From contig VZTI01003935.1 in the NCBI GenBank assembly GCA_013397865.1, forward strand, positions 1,329,873 through 1,393,872: a DNA stretch of 64,000 nucleotides, written 5' to 3'. Both the position numbers and the translations under genes were made by a program. The first letter of the stretch is position 1. The number at the start of each line of letters is the position of its first letter. Below, in pieces: positions 1-13,000 of this stretch. This DNA comes from Struthidea cinerea (Eukaryota; Chordata; Aves; Passeriformes; Corcoracidae). The notes under the pieces were generated by a model. The model made no database searches and had not been told where the DNA came from. It saw only the letters and a program-made list of their open reading frames with translations.

Positions 1-920
1 CTCAGAGGCGTGGAAGTCCACCTGATCACTCACATGCAAGACGTGTTCGGAGAGCCTCTAGCACGTTTATTAACAACCAAAATTATTTGCAACCAGATGA
101 CTTAATTGTCCCTTCTGACCTTACAAATCTCTGTATAAACAAGGGTTTATTCTCCAACACTCTGGGGAAAAAAATCCAGCTGGACAGGAGCGACTTAGGA
201 GAACAGATCCTCCAGCAATGTAAATACCATTATGCTGTTTTACACCATCAGTCTAATGGCTGATGTAATTCACAAGCTCCCAAACACAAAGAGATGCTCA
301 ACTCATCCGTGTACATTCTCCAGCCCCTGCTTAAACTCCCTCAAAGCATTCTGATCTTTTTCCCCGTGGCTATTTCATCCTATATCAGCAAAGCCACAAA
401 CTGAAGCCACTCCTGCACAAGAGGATAACACTGCCCACAAAAAGCTCTGTCCTCAACAGAAGACTCTGAGTGAGTAACGCTGCTTTTAATACACACGTGC
501 TGAAAGCCACAAATAATTGGTGACAGCTGTGGGTGGACAGTTGTACTATTAGCTTTTCCTGCAGGGATTTGCAGTAAATACTTAAGGATGGGCTCAGGCC
601 ACAGTGTTTGGAGCAAGACCTGGATCATGTCCCACATTCACCAAGCTCAGATTCCAGACTGTGAACACACCCTGCTTCAGGATTCAAACCTAAAACCTGC
701 CTGCAAGGCTTTTCATTTCACCCAGTGCATGTTGAGGGGCTTCACCATGACATCTGACTCACATCCTAAGCTTTCCCAAGCCTCAGGGATGCACCCACTG
801 CTTTGGTTTAGTTCATCAGCTATACAGCAGCTCAGCGGGATTCAAATTTCACCGAAGTCCAGGACACTCTAAATCTGTTTTCTGCCACTCAGGAAAATCT
901 CTAGCAGGAACCACACTTAC
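1..920 (-). other. Intron following exon 13 (incomplete)
   Basis: No match to the next kinase exon (the G-S/I-x-K-D-Q stretch or the HRD catalytic loop) was seen on the minus strand. No recognisable repeat was seen either. Confidence 0.7.
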
Positions 921-1052
921 CCCTGGCATGTACTCCACAAAGATAGACAGTTTCTTCTCCTCAGGATCCCGCAGGCACCCGTAGTACTGCACGATCCTGT
1001 CGTGACGGAGAGTCTTCAACAGCTGGATCTCACATTCTAAAGCGTTCACCTC
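921..1052 (-). CDS. MAP3K3: Coding exon 13: kinase helix C to hinge; last exon in the window
   Basis: Forty-four codons start EVNALECEIQLLKTLRHDRI and continue VQYYGCLRDPEEKKLSIFVE to YMPG. The helix-C glutamate (E403) and the EYMPG hinge are intact. The exon length and both boundaries equal those expected from MAP3K2/3. EVNALECE and CLRDPEEK follow MAP3K2 rather than MAP3K3 (EVSALECE, CLRDRAEK). The acceptor is gtgttcttacag and the donor is GGG|gtaagt. The next exon should begin with Gly-Ser and lies left of base 1. Confidence 0.97.
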
Positions 1053-4000
1053 CTGTAAGAACACAGACAGGCCTCCTGATGAAAGGGAATGCTGTCTTTG
1101 GGAATGTGATAGAAACACTGCTCCATGCTGAGCACGGTTTTTGTAGCAGCTGTGAAGCTGCCCACAAAGACACTGGCCACGTGAGGCTCAGGAATGAGGA
1201 CCATTGCCCTAAGGGAAAGGCAAGGAGAAAGATGGGGCTTGCCTTTGAGACAAGTTCACTTATTATTTATTACTTGTGTTTAAGGAGTTTTTCTGGAGCT
1301 TTTTTATTTGTGGCTTTCCTTTTCTGGAAAGGTGACAATGAAGTCACTGCCCACAGTGGGGAGAAGGTGAAGGGAGCAAGAAGGACAAAATTAAGGAAGA
1401 ACAGACAGACCTGCAGGAGATGATATCTGAAACAGAGCAGGCCAATGTGACCAAGGAACTGGGAGGCAGAGAAGTCACCACAGAACTCTGAGTAGTGCCA
1501 CGAGCCATTCAGGACTACTCCAGAGAGGGAAAAAAATACCTGCCTTCCATCAGGGACACAGCCCCAGCCCACAGTTCCCCACGGTGCCTCAGAACAGCCC
1601 TGCCCTTGTACTCACTTTACTTGTCTCCTGGCTGTCAGGGTCGAAAGGCACCTGCTTCACCGACAGCTCCCGCCCAGTGTCAGCATCATAGCAGAGATAA
1701 ACTTCCCCAAAAGCTCCTCTTCCCAGCAGCTTCCCCAGCCTCCAGTTCACAGGTGCCTGCAGAGCTACAGGAGAGAGCAGGGGGTTGAGAGAAGAGCACA
1801 GAAGGGAGACTTCAGCATCAGGGTACACCTGACCCTACAGAGTGCAGGGCAGTGAGCCACTCTCTCCCAGGGGCACCAGGACAAACCAGTTTTAACTGCA
1901 CTGGTGCTATTGGTGTGGGGGGAATGTCTCCATCTGCATTAGCATAAAGCAGAAACAAATCCCAGAAAAGTCCTATTTCATTAAGAGTCTTTCCTCTAAA
2001 AACTGTTTTCTTAGCCAGCGTTGGAATTTCCCTTCTGCTGTGGGAGAGTTTAGCAGGCTGGCAGCAACCCAGGCCGGGACTAGTAAGGAGTTTTACCTCA
2101 CTGGTCATTCCTAGGATGTTATCCATCACTAAACAGGCCCAAAATGCACCAGCTTCTACATCATGGGCAGCCTTGCAATAGCAGACGAGCTTGCAACACC
2201 ATCTTTGGGCGCTGGGGTGACAGCAATGTAAGCCAAGAACAGAAACTCTGGATGCATTTGCTCCCATATCCCAAGTCTTCTGGGAAGCTTCTGCTGTGTG
2301 ACCACAATCATCTGCAACCCAGCAAGTGCTGAACACCAGCTGATCCCACACAGCTCTCAGCCCAAGGCCGAGGTAAGACACAGAGTGTTGTACCAAACCT
2401 TTCACATGAAACAGAAGCTGGTGCAATGTGCCTCATGCTGGGGGTGCAAAGTTCACCCCCGGCTGGCTTAGCTGATGCTCAGTAACTCAGCAGGTCGCAG
2501 TAACTCAGTTTTGTGCTAAACCCCAGCCCTACTGAGACCTCAGGCAGGCGGGGCTTTGGTTCACTCACAGTTCCTGGCTTTCGTAGGGGAGGTGCTGAAG
2601 ACCTGCAGACCCTTTTCACAATTGTTCCAACACTTGGGCCTGTACTCGTCGTACTGCAAGGTGCTGAGCTTGCTGTCCCCAGTGAAGCTCTTGGTTCTGC
2701 TGGAAGGGACAAGCTGAAACAGGTTCTCCTGTGGGAAGTAACTCCTGGGGAAAGTCCTCCGGCCTGTAGGGGAAAAAGGGGGAAAGTTGCAGCCAGAACA
2801 CATGGACCAGCTTGGATCCACCTGTCACTGCCCAGATCCTCACCTCTTCAAATTAAACAAAGCAAGCGTAATGAAACTGAAGCAGAGCCCTGTGAAGATC
2901 TTTAATTCAATTTAAGAGTTGATAACAACAGGCATTACAACTAATGCAGATGTTTCCAGAGGGGTTTGCAACAGTTTAATTACATCAGGGGGTTTGTTGG
3001 TTGTTAATCACAATGAAACACTGAACAGGCAGGGATTTACATTGCAAATTATCCCTGCCATCCCCTAAGTCCACATGAAAATGACCACACAGCAGGGCCA
3101 GATCGGCTTTCTCAGGAGTGTCAGTGAGAGATGAAGCTCATTCTGAAAAGCTCAGTATGCTCTCTGCACGTCCTCAGTACATTTTCCCCAAGGGAATTTT
3201 TGCCTCCCACCACTTGCAGTCTCATACAGTGAAAGAATGAGCAGGAAAAAGGTGATGGAGTGGGCCCCAAAGCTCAGAGCTCACCAGCTTAAAACAGAGA
3301 AGCAAACAGATACTGCTACCCTGAAATTGCTTGGGGATTTCCTATAGCTCTGTGAGAAACCTGCTGTAAAGGTCACAAAAAGCATCCTCAAAAGAAAGCA
3401 ATTTAGGGGAATAGAAAGGTTGATACTGCCAGGGATGAGAAATGCCAATCATCCCCATGGCTAAATTAAAAGAGGAGGTGTAAGCAGAGGACAGGCTGTA
3501 GATGCTCAGCACTTCCCAAAAGCACAGCTGCAAGGTCTCACAGAGAATGCCCTTCAGAATACTCAAGTGAATCCCAAATTACTTGGTGCTTCTCCCTTTA
3601 TTAGAAACCTCTCCTTCCCAAGTCTTTCCAGTCCCAGGCATTGTCACAAGCCACCAAGGACTGATCACCCCCCTTCCCCAGCCTCCACCGTTTCCTTACC
3701 GTCACTGTAGTCCTTGCGACTCTGGGAGAGATGGTACTGCCTCGGGAACGTCCCGCCTTTCCCAAACCTCTCACAGAACGGGATGTCAAAATCTGGCAGG
3801 AGGCAAGAAGACACAGGTATTTCTGAGATCAGCTCAGTATGAAATACCCTGAGTGTTTCTTATGGGAAACACTGAGTCAGAGGCAGGAAGGAGGTGACAA
3901 GCTGTTCATTTACACAACCCTACGTTCCCCAAGGCTCCCTCTGAAATCTGCCCACAGTCACAAACTCCTCAGTGGAAAATCAGGGTTAGACACACTGCCC

Positions 4001-7000
4001 TTGGTGCCCCTAAAGCAGAGGTTTAACTGCTGACTTTACGGACCCTGGCCCACATTGTTCAAGTGCAAGGCAGGGGATTAACACAGACCGTGCCTGGTTT
4101 CCAAGGCAGAGCACTAAAACATCTTATTTGCACATGGAAAATGCAAAAATCAGCATGGAAACAAAACTGCCAGGCAGGGTCAGGCCTAGATACATCTACT
4201 CCAAGACGTTTGCTCTGATATCAGCTATTTCCAGGGCAATGCAAAATCCAGCACTTGACTAACACCAGATGGTATCTCCCCTCTTTCCTCTCAGATGTGA
4301 CTCCTCCCCTCTGAAAGCCAATTTAAACCTCTGGAGCTCTAAAGTTTTATATTTATTTGCTTAAATGCTAGAAAGATAGAATATACAGGAGGGATTAAAC
4401 ATCATCAGAGTTTAGACGCTGGATGATGAGAGAGATGGATGGACATGCAAGATAAGGACATTTTTTTAAATAAAAACCACAGCACAGGAAGCCATTGCTG
4501 GTAGCACCGAATAACTTGAGATTAAAATATCTGTCATTCCACCCCCTTCTTTCACCTGCTGTTTTTCCTCCATCCAATTCTGACGACACAGCCCCTTCTG
4601 ATTGTTTGTTTGCCGTAGCCTGGGGCCAGCAGCCACTCCTCGGAGGCCGTTCTTGGCCTCTGCTGCACTTCGGTGTGATTGCCAAAAAGAGCACATAATG
4701 GCTGAAATATGGTCAGCAAGAGGAGCAACAAGGACAGGGCAAGAGGTTCTCAGCGAGCCACGTGTGAGCGGCGGTGCCCAGAGGTGTCTCAGGGCAAAGT
4801 GCCATGGGGGAGGCATTAAAACCTTCAGCAATGAGGGCTGACTGCAGCTTCATCTCTGCAGCTCAATCTAGAAACCCTGCCTCAGGCTAGCAATGAGTTA
4901 TCCTGCCACAGGCTGGCTGCCATTTGCTCATTTTTAATAGTGCAAGTCATTACAATATTACAGAGTTTCCATTATTTAACCAGCTGGATGTTTATAAGTG
5001 ATTAAGCAGGAACCTATGATCTGTGCGAGCACCAACGCCGTTTCTCTCACAGCGTTCGCAGATTGCACATTCATACCAGTGGAGGAGGTGAAACTCCCTA
5101 GAGAGCTGGGGTTTGCTGTGTTTGGAAGTGGAGATCCTGAAGGGGCAACTCCCAGATACTAAGAGAGACAAAATCTGATCCCACAAGGCTGTTCCCAGCT
5201 TGACAGCACCTTGCAGTTGTCAGCAAACACAAGAGCACGGCCCCCTCAGCAACATCTTCCAACACGGATCTCTCAACAGCTTTGCTTGCTTGCATCCTCC
5301 ACCTCAGGGCTCCAGCTGCCCAGTTTGGACTGTTGTTCCTGTCAATTGATTCCCAAATCAGGCCTAAAGGTTCTTCAGTGCTGCCACTATTGCTGCAGTG
5401 TCAAGAAGGGTTAATGAAGACAAGAGCAGCCCTGCCTGTGTCTGATGCTCTGGGCTTTTTGATTTTAGAGAACATTCATGTTTGATCATTGCAGGGTCAA
5501 TTCTGAAGTGTTACCTAAGCCACAGAGCTGGTTTGCTTGATTGCTTTTAATTACTTTTCATGCAGTGCCATCTCTCTAATAGTCTTTATCCAGCCTCTTT
5601 ACTACATAGCAAATACAAACCACCAAGAGTGCTTACCCATGCAGTCAAGACTGTCTTTGGGATGGCTCTTCCTTCCAGGAACAGGGGTTTGGGGAAAGGG
5701 AGGGCTGCAAAGGGATGAAAAAAAAAAAAAAAGATTCATTTATGATATCAGGAAGGCTATAGAATTAATAGACGTGGAAAAGGACAGGAGAAACCACTGA
5801 TCACTGAGCCCTGAGCCCACATCCTCATCCTGCACAAGAACGAAGATTGGTTTTTTGGCTGGATCACAGCTTGTTCCTGTGGCAAACAAAAGGGATGCTG
5901 CAAAACCTGCAGTCACCAGGCTGAAATGAAGCAGCCAAAGATCATCACCCCTGTGCACGAGGCAGCACAGAAGGTGGGCTGCAGGTTCCTTTTCCCTCAA
6001 CTTCAGGTGTTCAGCCACACACCTCTGCTTTCCCTGAACATCACTCAGCTGCTGCAGATGCACCAGAGCTCTTCAGTCATGCTCAGTTCATGCAGGATTC
6101 CCTTCTCTCCAACATCACCTCCCACCTTCCTCACACAGAGACTGCACCACCACGGGGAACGTGCAGCCTCCCAGGAGACCAGGAGGGAGAGCGTGGGATT
6201 GGTGGCTCAAGGCTCAAGGTCTTTAAACTACAGTGAGAGGACAAAAAAGCACCGCAAGGGGATTTCAGCAATCCCAGTTTCACCCCAGACTCTTAAAGAG
6301 TGATCTGGGCACGTTGGTTATCCACGCTCTCTTTTAACAGTATGGGCACAGAGCAGAAATCAGCGTTGTAAAGTGCTCTGAAACCTGCTCACATCAAAGC
6401 TGATCACTGCTGTGGCAATGAGGAGTTTGTGGTGCTGTTCCTAACCCTCAGCCTGGCCACTGAGCCTGGTGACTCGCTCTGTCCTCTTGGGCTGATGTCA
6501 TCCCAAGCAATTGGCTGCAAGGCCTCCGCCACACTCTTTGCAGGAATAGTCCTACTTACTCCTCTTCCTCGGAATAATACAGCCCTCCTTGTGCCTTTTC
6601 CAGCTCCTAGACCCATGACTGAACACATCTGCCTGCTTTGCACGTGAAATCAGGCCATGCCACCCTCTCACAAACAGAGAGCTAAAGGCCTGAAACTCTT
6701 CTCTCAGTTCACAGCAGAGTAACAGCCAGCCTGTGCTCCTTCTGCTGCTCTTCTGGCAAAATCCGTGCAAAAGCAAAGCTGGGGCAGAGAGGCTGGGAAC
6801 ACAAGGAATCAAGCTTCGATATGGCCGTAACAATGAGCAAATACATCACAGGAAATTATTAAAAGCCACAAAAAGGAAATGGACCTTGATGCTGAGACAG
6901 ATCCAAAGCGCACGGAGCTGCAAACCCGAAGCACGCTACACAAACAACCCAATGCAGGCCCGCTGGAACGCAGCCTCGGTGCTGTATGGCAACAGCAGGA

Positions 7001-10000
7001 AAAATAGAAGATCTTTGATGCAGACAGAAAAAAAATAGACTGCTTCCCAAAGGGACACTGTGTCTTATCCACAGCTCTCCCTGCACAGCAGCAAACATAC
7101 GGTTTCTGTGCACGTGTGAGCTGGGACTGAGCTCAATGGCACCAGCCACTGAATTGCAGCCTGGGTTAGTACAGCGTGTCCCAGTTGCTTCCTGCCGAGT
7201 AGCTAAACTTAGTTACTGCTCATCTGGTGTCCTCAGCACCTTGACTGACACATCTGTGGCTGCTGGCACTGCACAGGGGCTGCTGAGTTTGCCAGTGATC
7301 GGTGGAGAGCAGACAGCGTGCCTGGGGAGGAGAAGGCACGGAGAGGCTGATGGAATATTGACCTGGTGACTGCAGAGAGCCAGAGGGGGAGGAGGTGCTG
7401 TGAGGGTAGTGAGGCACTGGAACAGGTTGCTCAGAGAAGGTGTGGATGCCCATCCTTGGAAGTGTCCAAGGCCAGATTGGATGGGGCTCTGAGCAACCTG
7501 GTCTAGTGGAAGGTGTTCCTGCCCATGGCAGGGGGGTTGGAACTGGATGGGCTTTGGGGTCCCTTCCAACCCAAACCATTGTGTGATTCTATGAGAATTT
7601 TCATCTCAAAAGACAAAAAAGAAGAGCTGGTCGCACAAAGCCAGGCTGTCTTTATCCAGCTCAGATTGCTGCAATTCAGACCATACCATTGCACAGCCAC
7701 CTGTGCTAGGATCTGGTTTTCAGCGATAAAGATAAATTCATTTTGCTCAGGTGCATCCTCATCCCAACAGAAACCTCAGGGGATGCCACTGATCCTGCTG
7801 CTCTCCCACTATGGAGCAGAGGCTGCAGTTCAGCTTGTGAACATGGTGACACACACAACTCACCTGTCCACAGACCTGTCCAGCGACTGGCAGCTCCCAG
7901 ACAGCGAGTCATCAGGGCTGATGAAAGCTTCAAGCATCTGACAGAGAAAGAAAAAGGAAAACAATAAAACCATGCACTGCAGCTCTTCAAGCTCCAGAAC
8001 CAGCAGACCTCTGCAGGGTCATCCATTTATGATGCCCTCCCTACATTATTGTTCTTTCCAACTGCTATTTGCTGGTAGGAAAACTGAAGCAAAGATAATT
8101 AGCACCCTGATGTTCATAGCGTGCGGAGAAGTCAATGAGATTCAAAGTGCTCAAAGTATTTGTGAGAAATAATAATACTACTACTAAAGGAAAATATGTA
8201 TCAGGACACAAATGATGTGCCCAAGGCCAAGTGGATATTGTGTACCACAGCCAGGATTGCAGCCCTGGACTCCTGACTTCCCGAGCTGCCCTGGCACACA
8301 AGCCCAGCCTTCCTCTCTGCTGATAAGCGCAGCATCCTCAGGGTTTTTGGCTGGAGGAACCGGCTTGGCTCTCACCAGCCCAGTGAGTCAAAAGCTGCAT
8401 TTGTGTTGCTTCCTGGATGAGACATTGTACTGGCCAGGGTTATTTATAGCTGGTTAGTAACAATAGAGGGTTTGTATGGAGTGGTAAACCCTAGGGCTGT
8501 GTGCACTTCCACATGGAGCAGAGCCTGCTCCGGGCCACGCTGTGCTGCCACGGTGCCATGCTCCCTCCTGGCTGCGGACACTCACCAACCCCTGCTCCAC
8601 ATATCACTCCTGGGAAAGCTCAGCAACGAGGGTTAAACACCACGTGGAGCCACACTCTGCTGGTTCACACATCGCTCCTCCTTCCCCACCAGCCTCCCTT
8701 TCCACAGGCTGCTCCCATCAGCCCTCCTCAGATGGCTGTCGTAACAGCTCCTGCTGTTTTGGCCAGGCAGTCCCAACTGCGAAGTGCAATTTTTCTCTGC
8801 TTCCTAGTTTTCACCCCAAAACCTCCTCATTCAAAATGCACTAGGCCAAAGAGAAGCAAGAACTGTGGTGGAATCCACTCCCCACTTCTGCCAGCCATGC
8901 CAGGTCTCTTCCAGCAGTAAATGCTGAAACAGACTCATTTCTCAAAAGCATGAAATTAGGAATTGGAGCATGCTCCATACCCAGCCTCTGTTCATCTGCC
9001 AGCCTGGTCTCAAGACCACAGTTACATCACAGGCTTGCACAGGGGCATTCCCCAAAAGGCAGCCAGCTCCAGCTTCTGCATGGTTTTCCATGAGGCACAT
9101 ATGGAAGCAGCAGTACAAGGACATTCTAAAGGCAAAGCCCATACAGGGAAGAGCACGGCTGCTCAATGACGAAAGACAAAAAACCCCAAACCATTCCCCA
9201 AACCCCTTTTCCCTGCACTTAATTCGCCAGCAAAGAGCTGCAGGCCACCCACAATGTGATGTTGGGGAAAAGCAAGGAGAGCATCTGGGAACCTTCATCA
9301 GGAGCAGGCTCAGGGCTCTGAATTAATGGAGCTCCACAAACAGCTGGTGGAGCTGGGCTGATTTACACCCAAGGGGTCACGGGGACCCTCCCCCTGCACA
9401 CACACACACTTTGTCTTAATCCTCCCCAACATGTTTGGGAGGCATGTGAAAACGACAGAGAGCCAACTTTTGGCTGCAAGGACCACACGATACATCTGCA
9501 CTCTGACGCTGCCAAGACTCACCCGGAGTGACTTCTTATTTTATTAATGGCTGTATAACAAACTGTTGAAAACACAGCTTTGCCATGGAAACACTGGCAC
9601 AGCCTGCATGCAAATGTGGAGCTGGTGGGTGCTTTTTGAGTGTAGGAAATGCACATCACCCCAGGGACAACCCTAGGGGCCAGCAGAGCAGCCTGATGGA
9701 CTGAGCTTAGTGCCTTCCAGATGTCCCTCCATGTCCTTCCTGTAAACTCTGGATCTTGGTCCTGCATTTCCAAGAGCTTTGCAAGAATGACATGTGCCCA
9801 GACAGCCCAGCTGACTTCACAGGATCTACACTAAGCTCTTCAGAGCTATAGATCGAGCAGAAATGCAAATGAAAAGGGAGATATAAGCTGCTCCCACTCT
9901 GGTCCCTCGACACTGCAGAGTTTCCCTCATCGTGGGTACCAAACTGACTGAAGGATGAGGTACTGCTCAGCACTGAGGAACTTGCTGCTCTTTTATTACT

Positions 10001-13000
10001 GAGGGACTGGAATATACAAACTCCTTATTAAGAGAGTTTAAAAAAATATAAATGGGGGAGGGACAGAGACACGAAACCACAGAGGCTGTGGGCAGAGCCA
10101 AGAACTGTAACTGGAGCTCAGGCAGAAACACCACATGGGAAGCAGCCAGAGCTGCTGATATCCCCGGGCTGTTGCAATCGCCGGCAATCGGTTTCTTGGC
10201 ACATTCCCTCGTGGTCCCAGGATCTGGGAATGCTGTGGCCACAAGGGCCTGGCAGCTGGTGCGCACGTGTGCCCCAGATCTGTGTGGCTCCAGAGCTACC
10301 CGAGGTGCCCGGGCACATTTGCCATCCCCACTGCAGCTGGCTCTCAGGGTTCCTGGAAATCAGGCCCGACTTTCCCAGGCATGTCAAGCCCAGGGGCACC
10401 CATTCCTGGAAAAAGCTGGCCTGAGCCCCAAGCACAGGCACTGCTGGGGATTTAATGGTGGGAACGGCTCTCACAGCGCAGCCTCCTCGCACCCAACGCT
10501 GTCCCAGTTTCCCCCACACCCCAGCCCCACTCACGTTCTGGTCCATGGTCTCGGGGATGAACTCGCCCTCGCTGTTGATGCTGGTGTAGGATCCCTGGCG
10601 GGCGATCTGCTGCTGCTCCTCGGGAACGCTCCCCGGCGGCGGAGAGCTCCGGCCGGTGTGCAGAGAGCCTAGGACAGGGATGGACACGGGTCAAGGACGG
10701 AACCTGCCAATCCAAATCCTTCCAGAAACGCTGTTCCAGTGATCCCAGAGCTCCTGGAGGTGCTGCTGGGTTTGAACTCCTGCGGATGGCAGTGGAGCTG
10801 GAGGTGTGATGCTGTTTATGAGCATCCTCCAAAGCTTTGGCAACGGGGAAAGTTTGTTACTGTGGGGCCACACAACACGTAGCAGACTTGATCATCAACA
10901 CACCCTGGATTTATACCAAACACACTCATTTGTCTGTCCCTTGCTACATCTTCCTTCTGACTCCTTGCTCAGATTGTAAAAATAAAAGTCATATGGCTTT
11001 GGGTTACTTTTTTTTCCCCTTCTTCCTATTTTCTCCTTCACAGAGCTGTCACTGTATCCACCTACCATGCCGGAAAGGAAACAGCTCTGGAGTTCTGCTG
11101 TGATACAATCAGTCAATCTCAAAGCAAACCACAAACTCCAAACCCACCTCCCCTTTGACCTCTGGGCATTCCCTCCCTGGAGCAGGTCACCGCCTTGTTC
11201 AGCTGTCTGGGAAACAGCCCGGCTGTGCTCAGTGCAACATCACTGAAACACTTGTTATATGGAAAATTATTTGCACTCAAATACCCTCTTCTCTCCCCTT
11301 TCTCTATTTGAAAGTAAAGAGGAAGGAAAACCAGCCCTCAAATCCAAAAACCCCAGGGCAGTAGTGACCCATGGGATCAGTTTGTCCCATCTTTGGCCCA
11401 GGGAATTGTCTCCCCTGTCTATAACCCCAAAGCCTCTACCCTGTGCATCCTGTGCCCAGACAGCAAAGCTTCCCCTGGCTCTCTCACAGGGCTCCTTTAG
11501 CAGAAGGTGATTTCCAATTTGCAGCTGGGAGAGAGCTCCACAGCTTCTTTATGAAGATGTTCCATTCCTCCCGTTTACTCCCCCAAATCCACTCTATCCT
11601 TGTGCCTTTTCCAGCTTTAGGGATTGCTGCCCTTGCCTGGCCCAGTTGCACAGTCTTGGCTCTGCCTGACTCCCTGCAGTCCCTCCCCTCCATCCCTGTG
11701 CTGTCATCACTCCATGGCAAGGAATTGCTGACGGAGATCGTGCGGCTCCGTGCTGGAGCTTCAGCTGGTCGGCGTCGTGCAACGTGAGCTTTCACGCAGC
11801 ACAACAACTTGTTTTCATGCAGACTTCTGAAAAGCACACATCCTTCAGGAGACAGAAAGCACATGGGGATGTGTTTCCTCCCATTTTGCGTCCGTTTTGT
11901 GGCACTCTTACCAGTTCTTGTGCTCATTACTACCATTTGCTAACAACATGCCCAGGCTAAGCACAAGAGAAAGGTACCGGGAGGGGGCCTATCCCATCAT
12001 GGAACGTCAACACTGATCTATCAACACAATACTCCTGCCTCTTCTGCTGCTATTCTGCATCACAGTCACTGTGCCAGAGGCATCTCTGGCATAAATCCAC
12101 CTGCGTGATCAACACTACGAACCCAAATTCCCACCTTTCACTTAAGCAGATACACATCAGGAGCTGCTAATGTTAACAGTGTCACACCAGCATTAAAGAT
12201 CATTAAATCAGGCTTTTTTGCTGGATTTATACCAAACACACTCATTTGTCTGTCCCTTGCTACATCTTCCTTCTGACTCCTTGCTCAGATTGTAAAAATA
12301 AAAGTCATATGGCTTTGGGTTACTTTTTTTTCCCCTTCTTCCTATTTTCTCCTTCACAGATTTCCTGCAGGATAAGAACACAGTGAAAAAACTCCAACTG
12401 AAGTAATGCCAAGATCAAGAGGAGAGAATCTCTTGAGTGCTGCAGCACTCATAATGAACTGGCTTTCCACCAGCCCTAAAACAAAACCAGTTGGGAAGTA
12501 CAGCATCCTCTCTCTGAAGATAAATAAACAAACTTTTAACTATTGAGCAGTTCGGGCACCCTGGGTAAATCACTGCATCAGCAGCCCCTCGTTTGCCAAT
12601 CTGGAATGCAGCACAAGGACATTTGGGTGGCTCTTGCCCCAAAAAGCTGCTGGAGGATTCAGTGTGCTGTAACTGCTCTATCTTAGCTGTGCTGAGCATT
12701 TCTGTTGCTGCTGCAATGAGGTGTGGGTCTGCTCATGCACTGTTGGGATCTCTTGCTCCAACAACCCATTTGTTATCCAGAAACCCTTTGACTATGATTT
12801 TACAAAGAGCTGTACATGCCCTGTTTGACTCTGAACCCAGGGAGTTAAACAAGATTTATCACAAGCACAAAGACTTCGCATGATCTCGCATCAAGCCTTT
12901 GCCTGGAACAATTACTCCCAGCCATAGATCAGCTGTGCTTGACCTTCCAGAGTCACATTTCCTGCCAAAAACTTTAAAAGGGGATAAGACACCAGCTATT

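Noticed and set aside
849..1118. Reading the kinase exon through into VSVVPARDF after EYMPG
   Set aside because: A consensus donor gtaagt follows GGG at 921, at the exact family boundary. The read-through residues are intron.
1818..2426. Open frame of 202 codons on the minus strand between kinase exons
   Set aside because: It lies wholly inside intron 11, whose splice sites are well supported by the phase of exons 11 and 12, and has no family resemblance.
10052..10672. Open frame of 206 codons, plus strand
   Set aside because: It is antisense to coding exon 7, whose high GC content leaves the opposite strand open.
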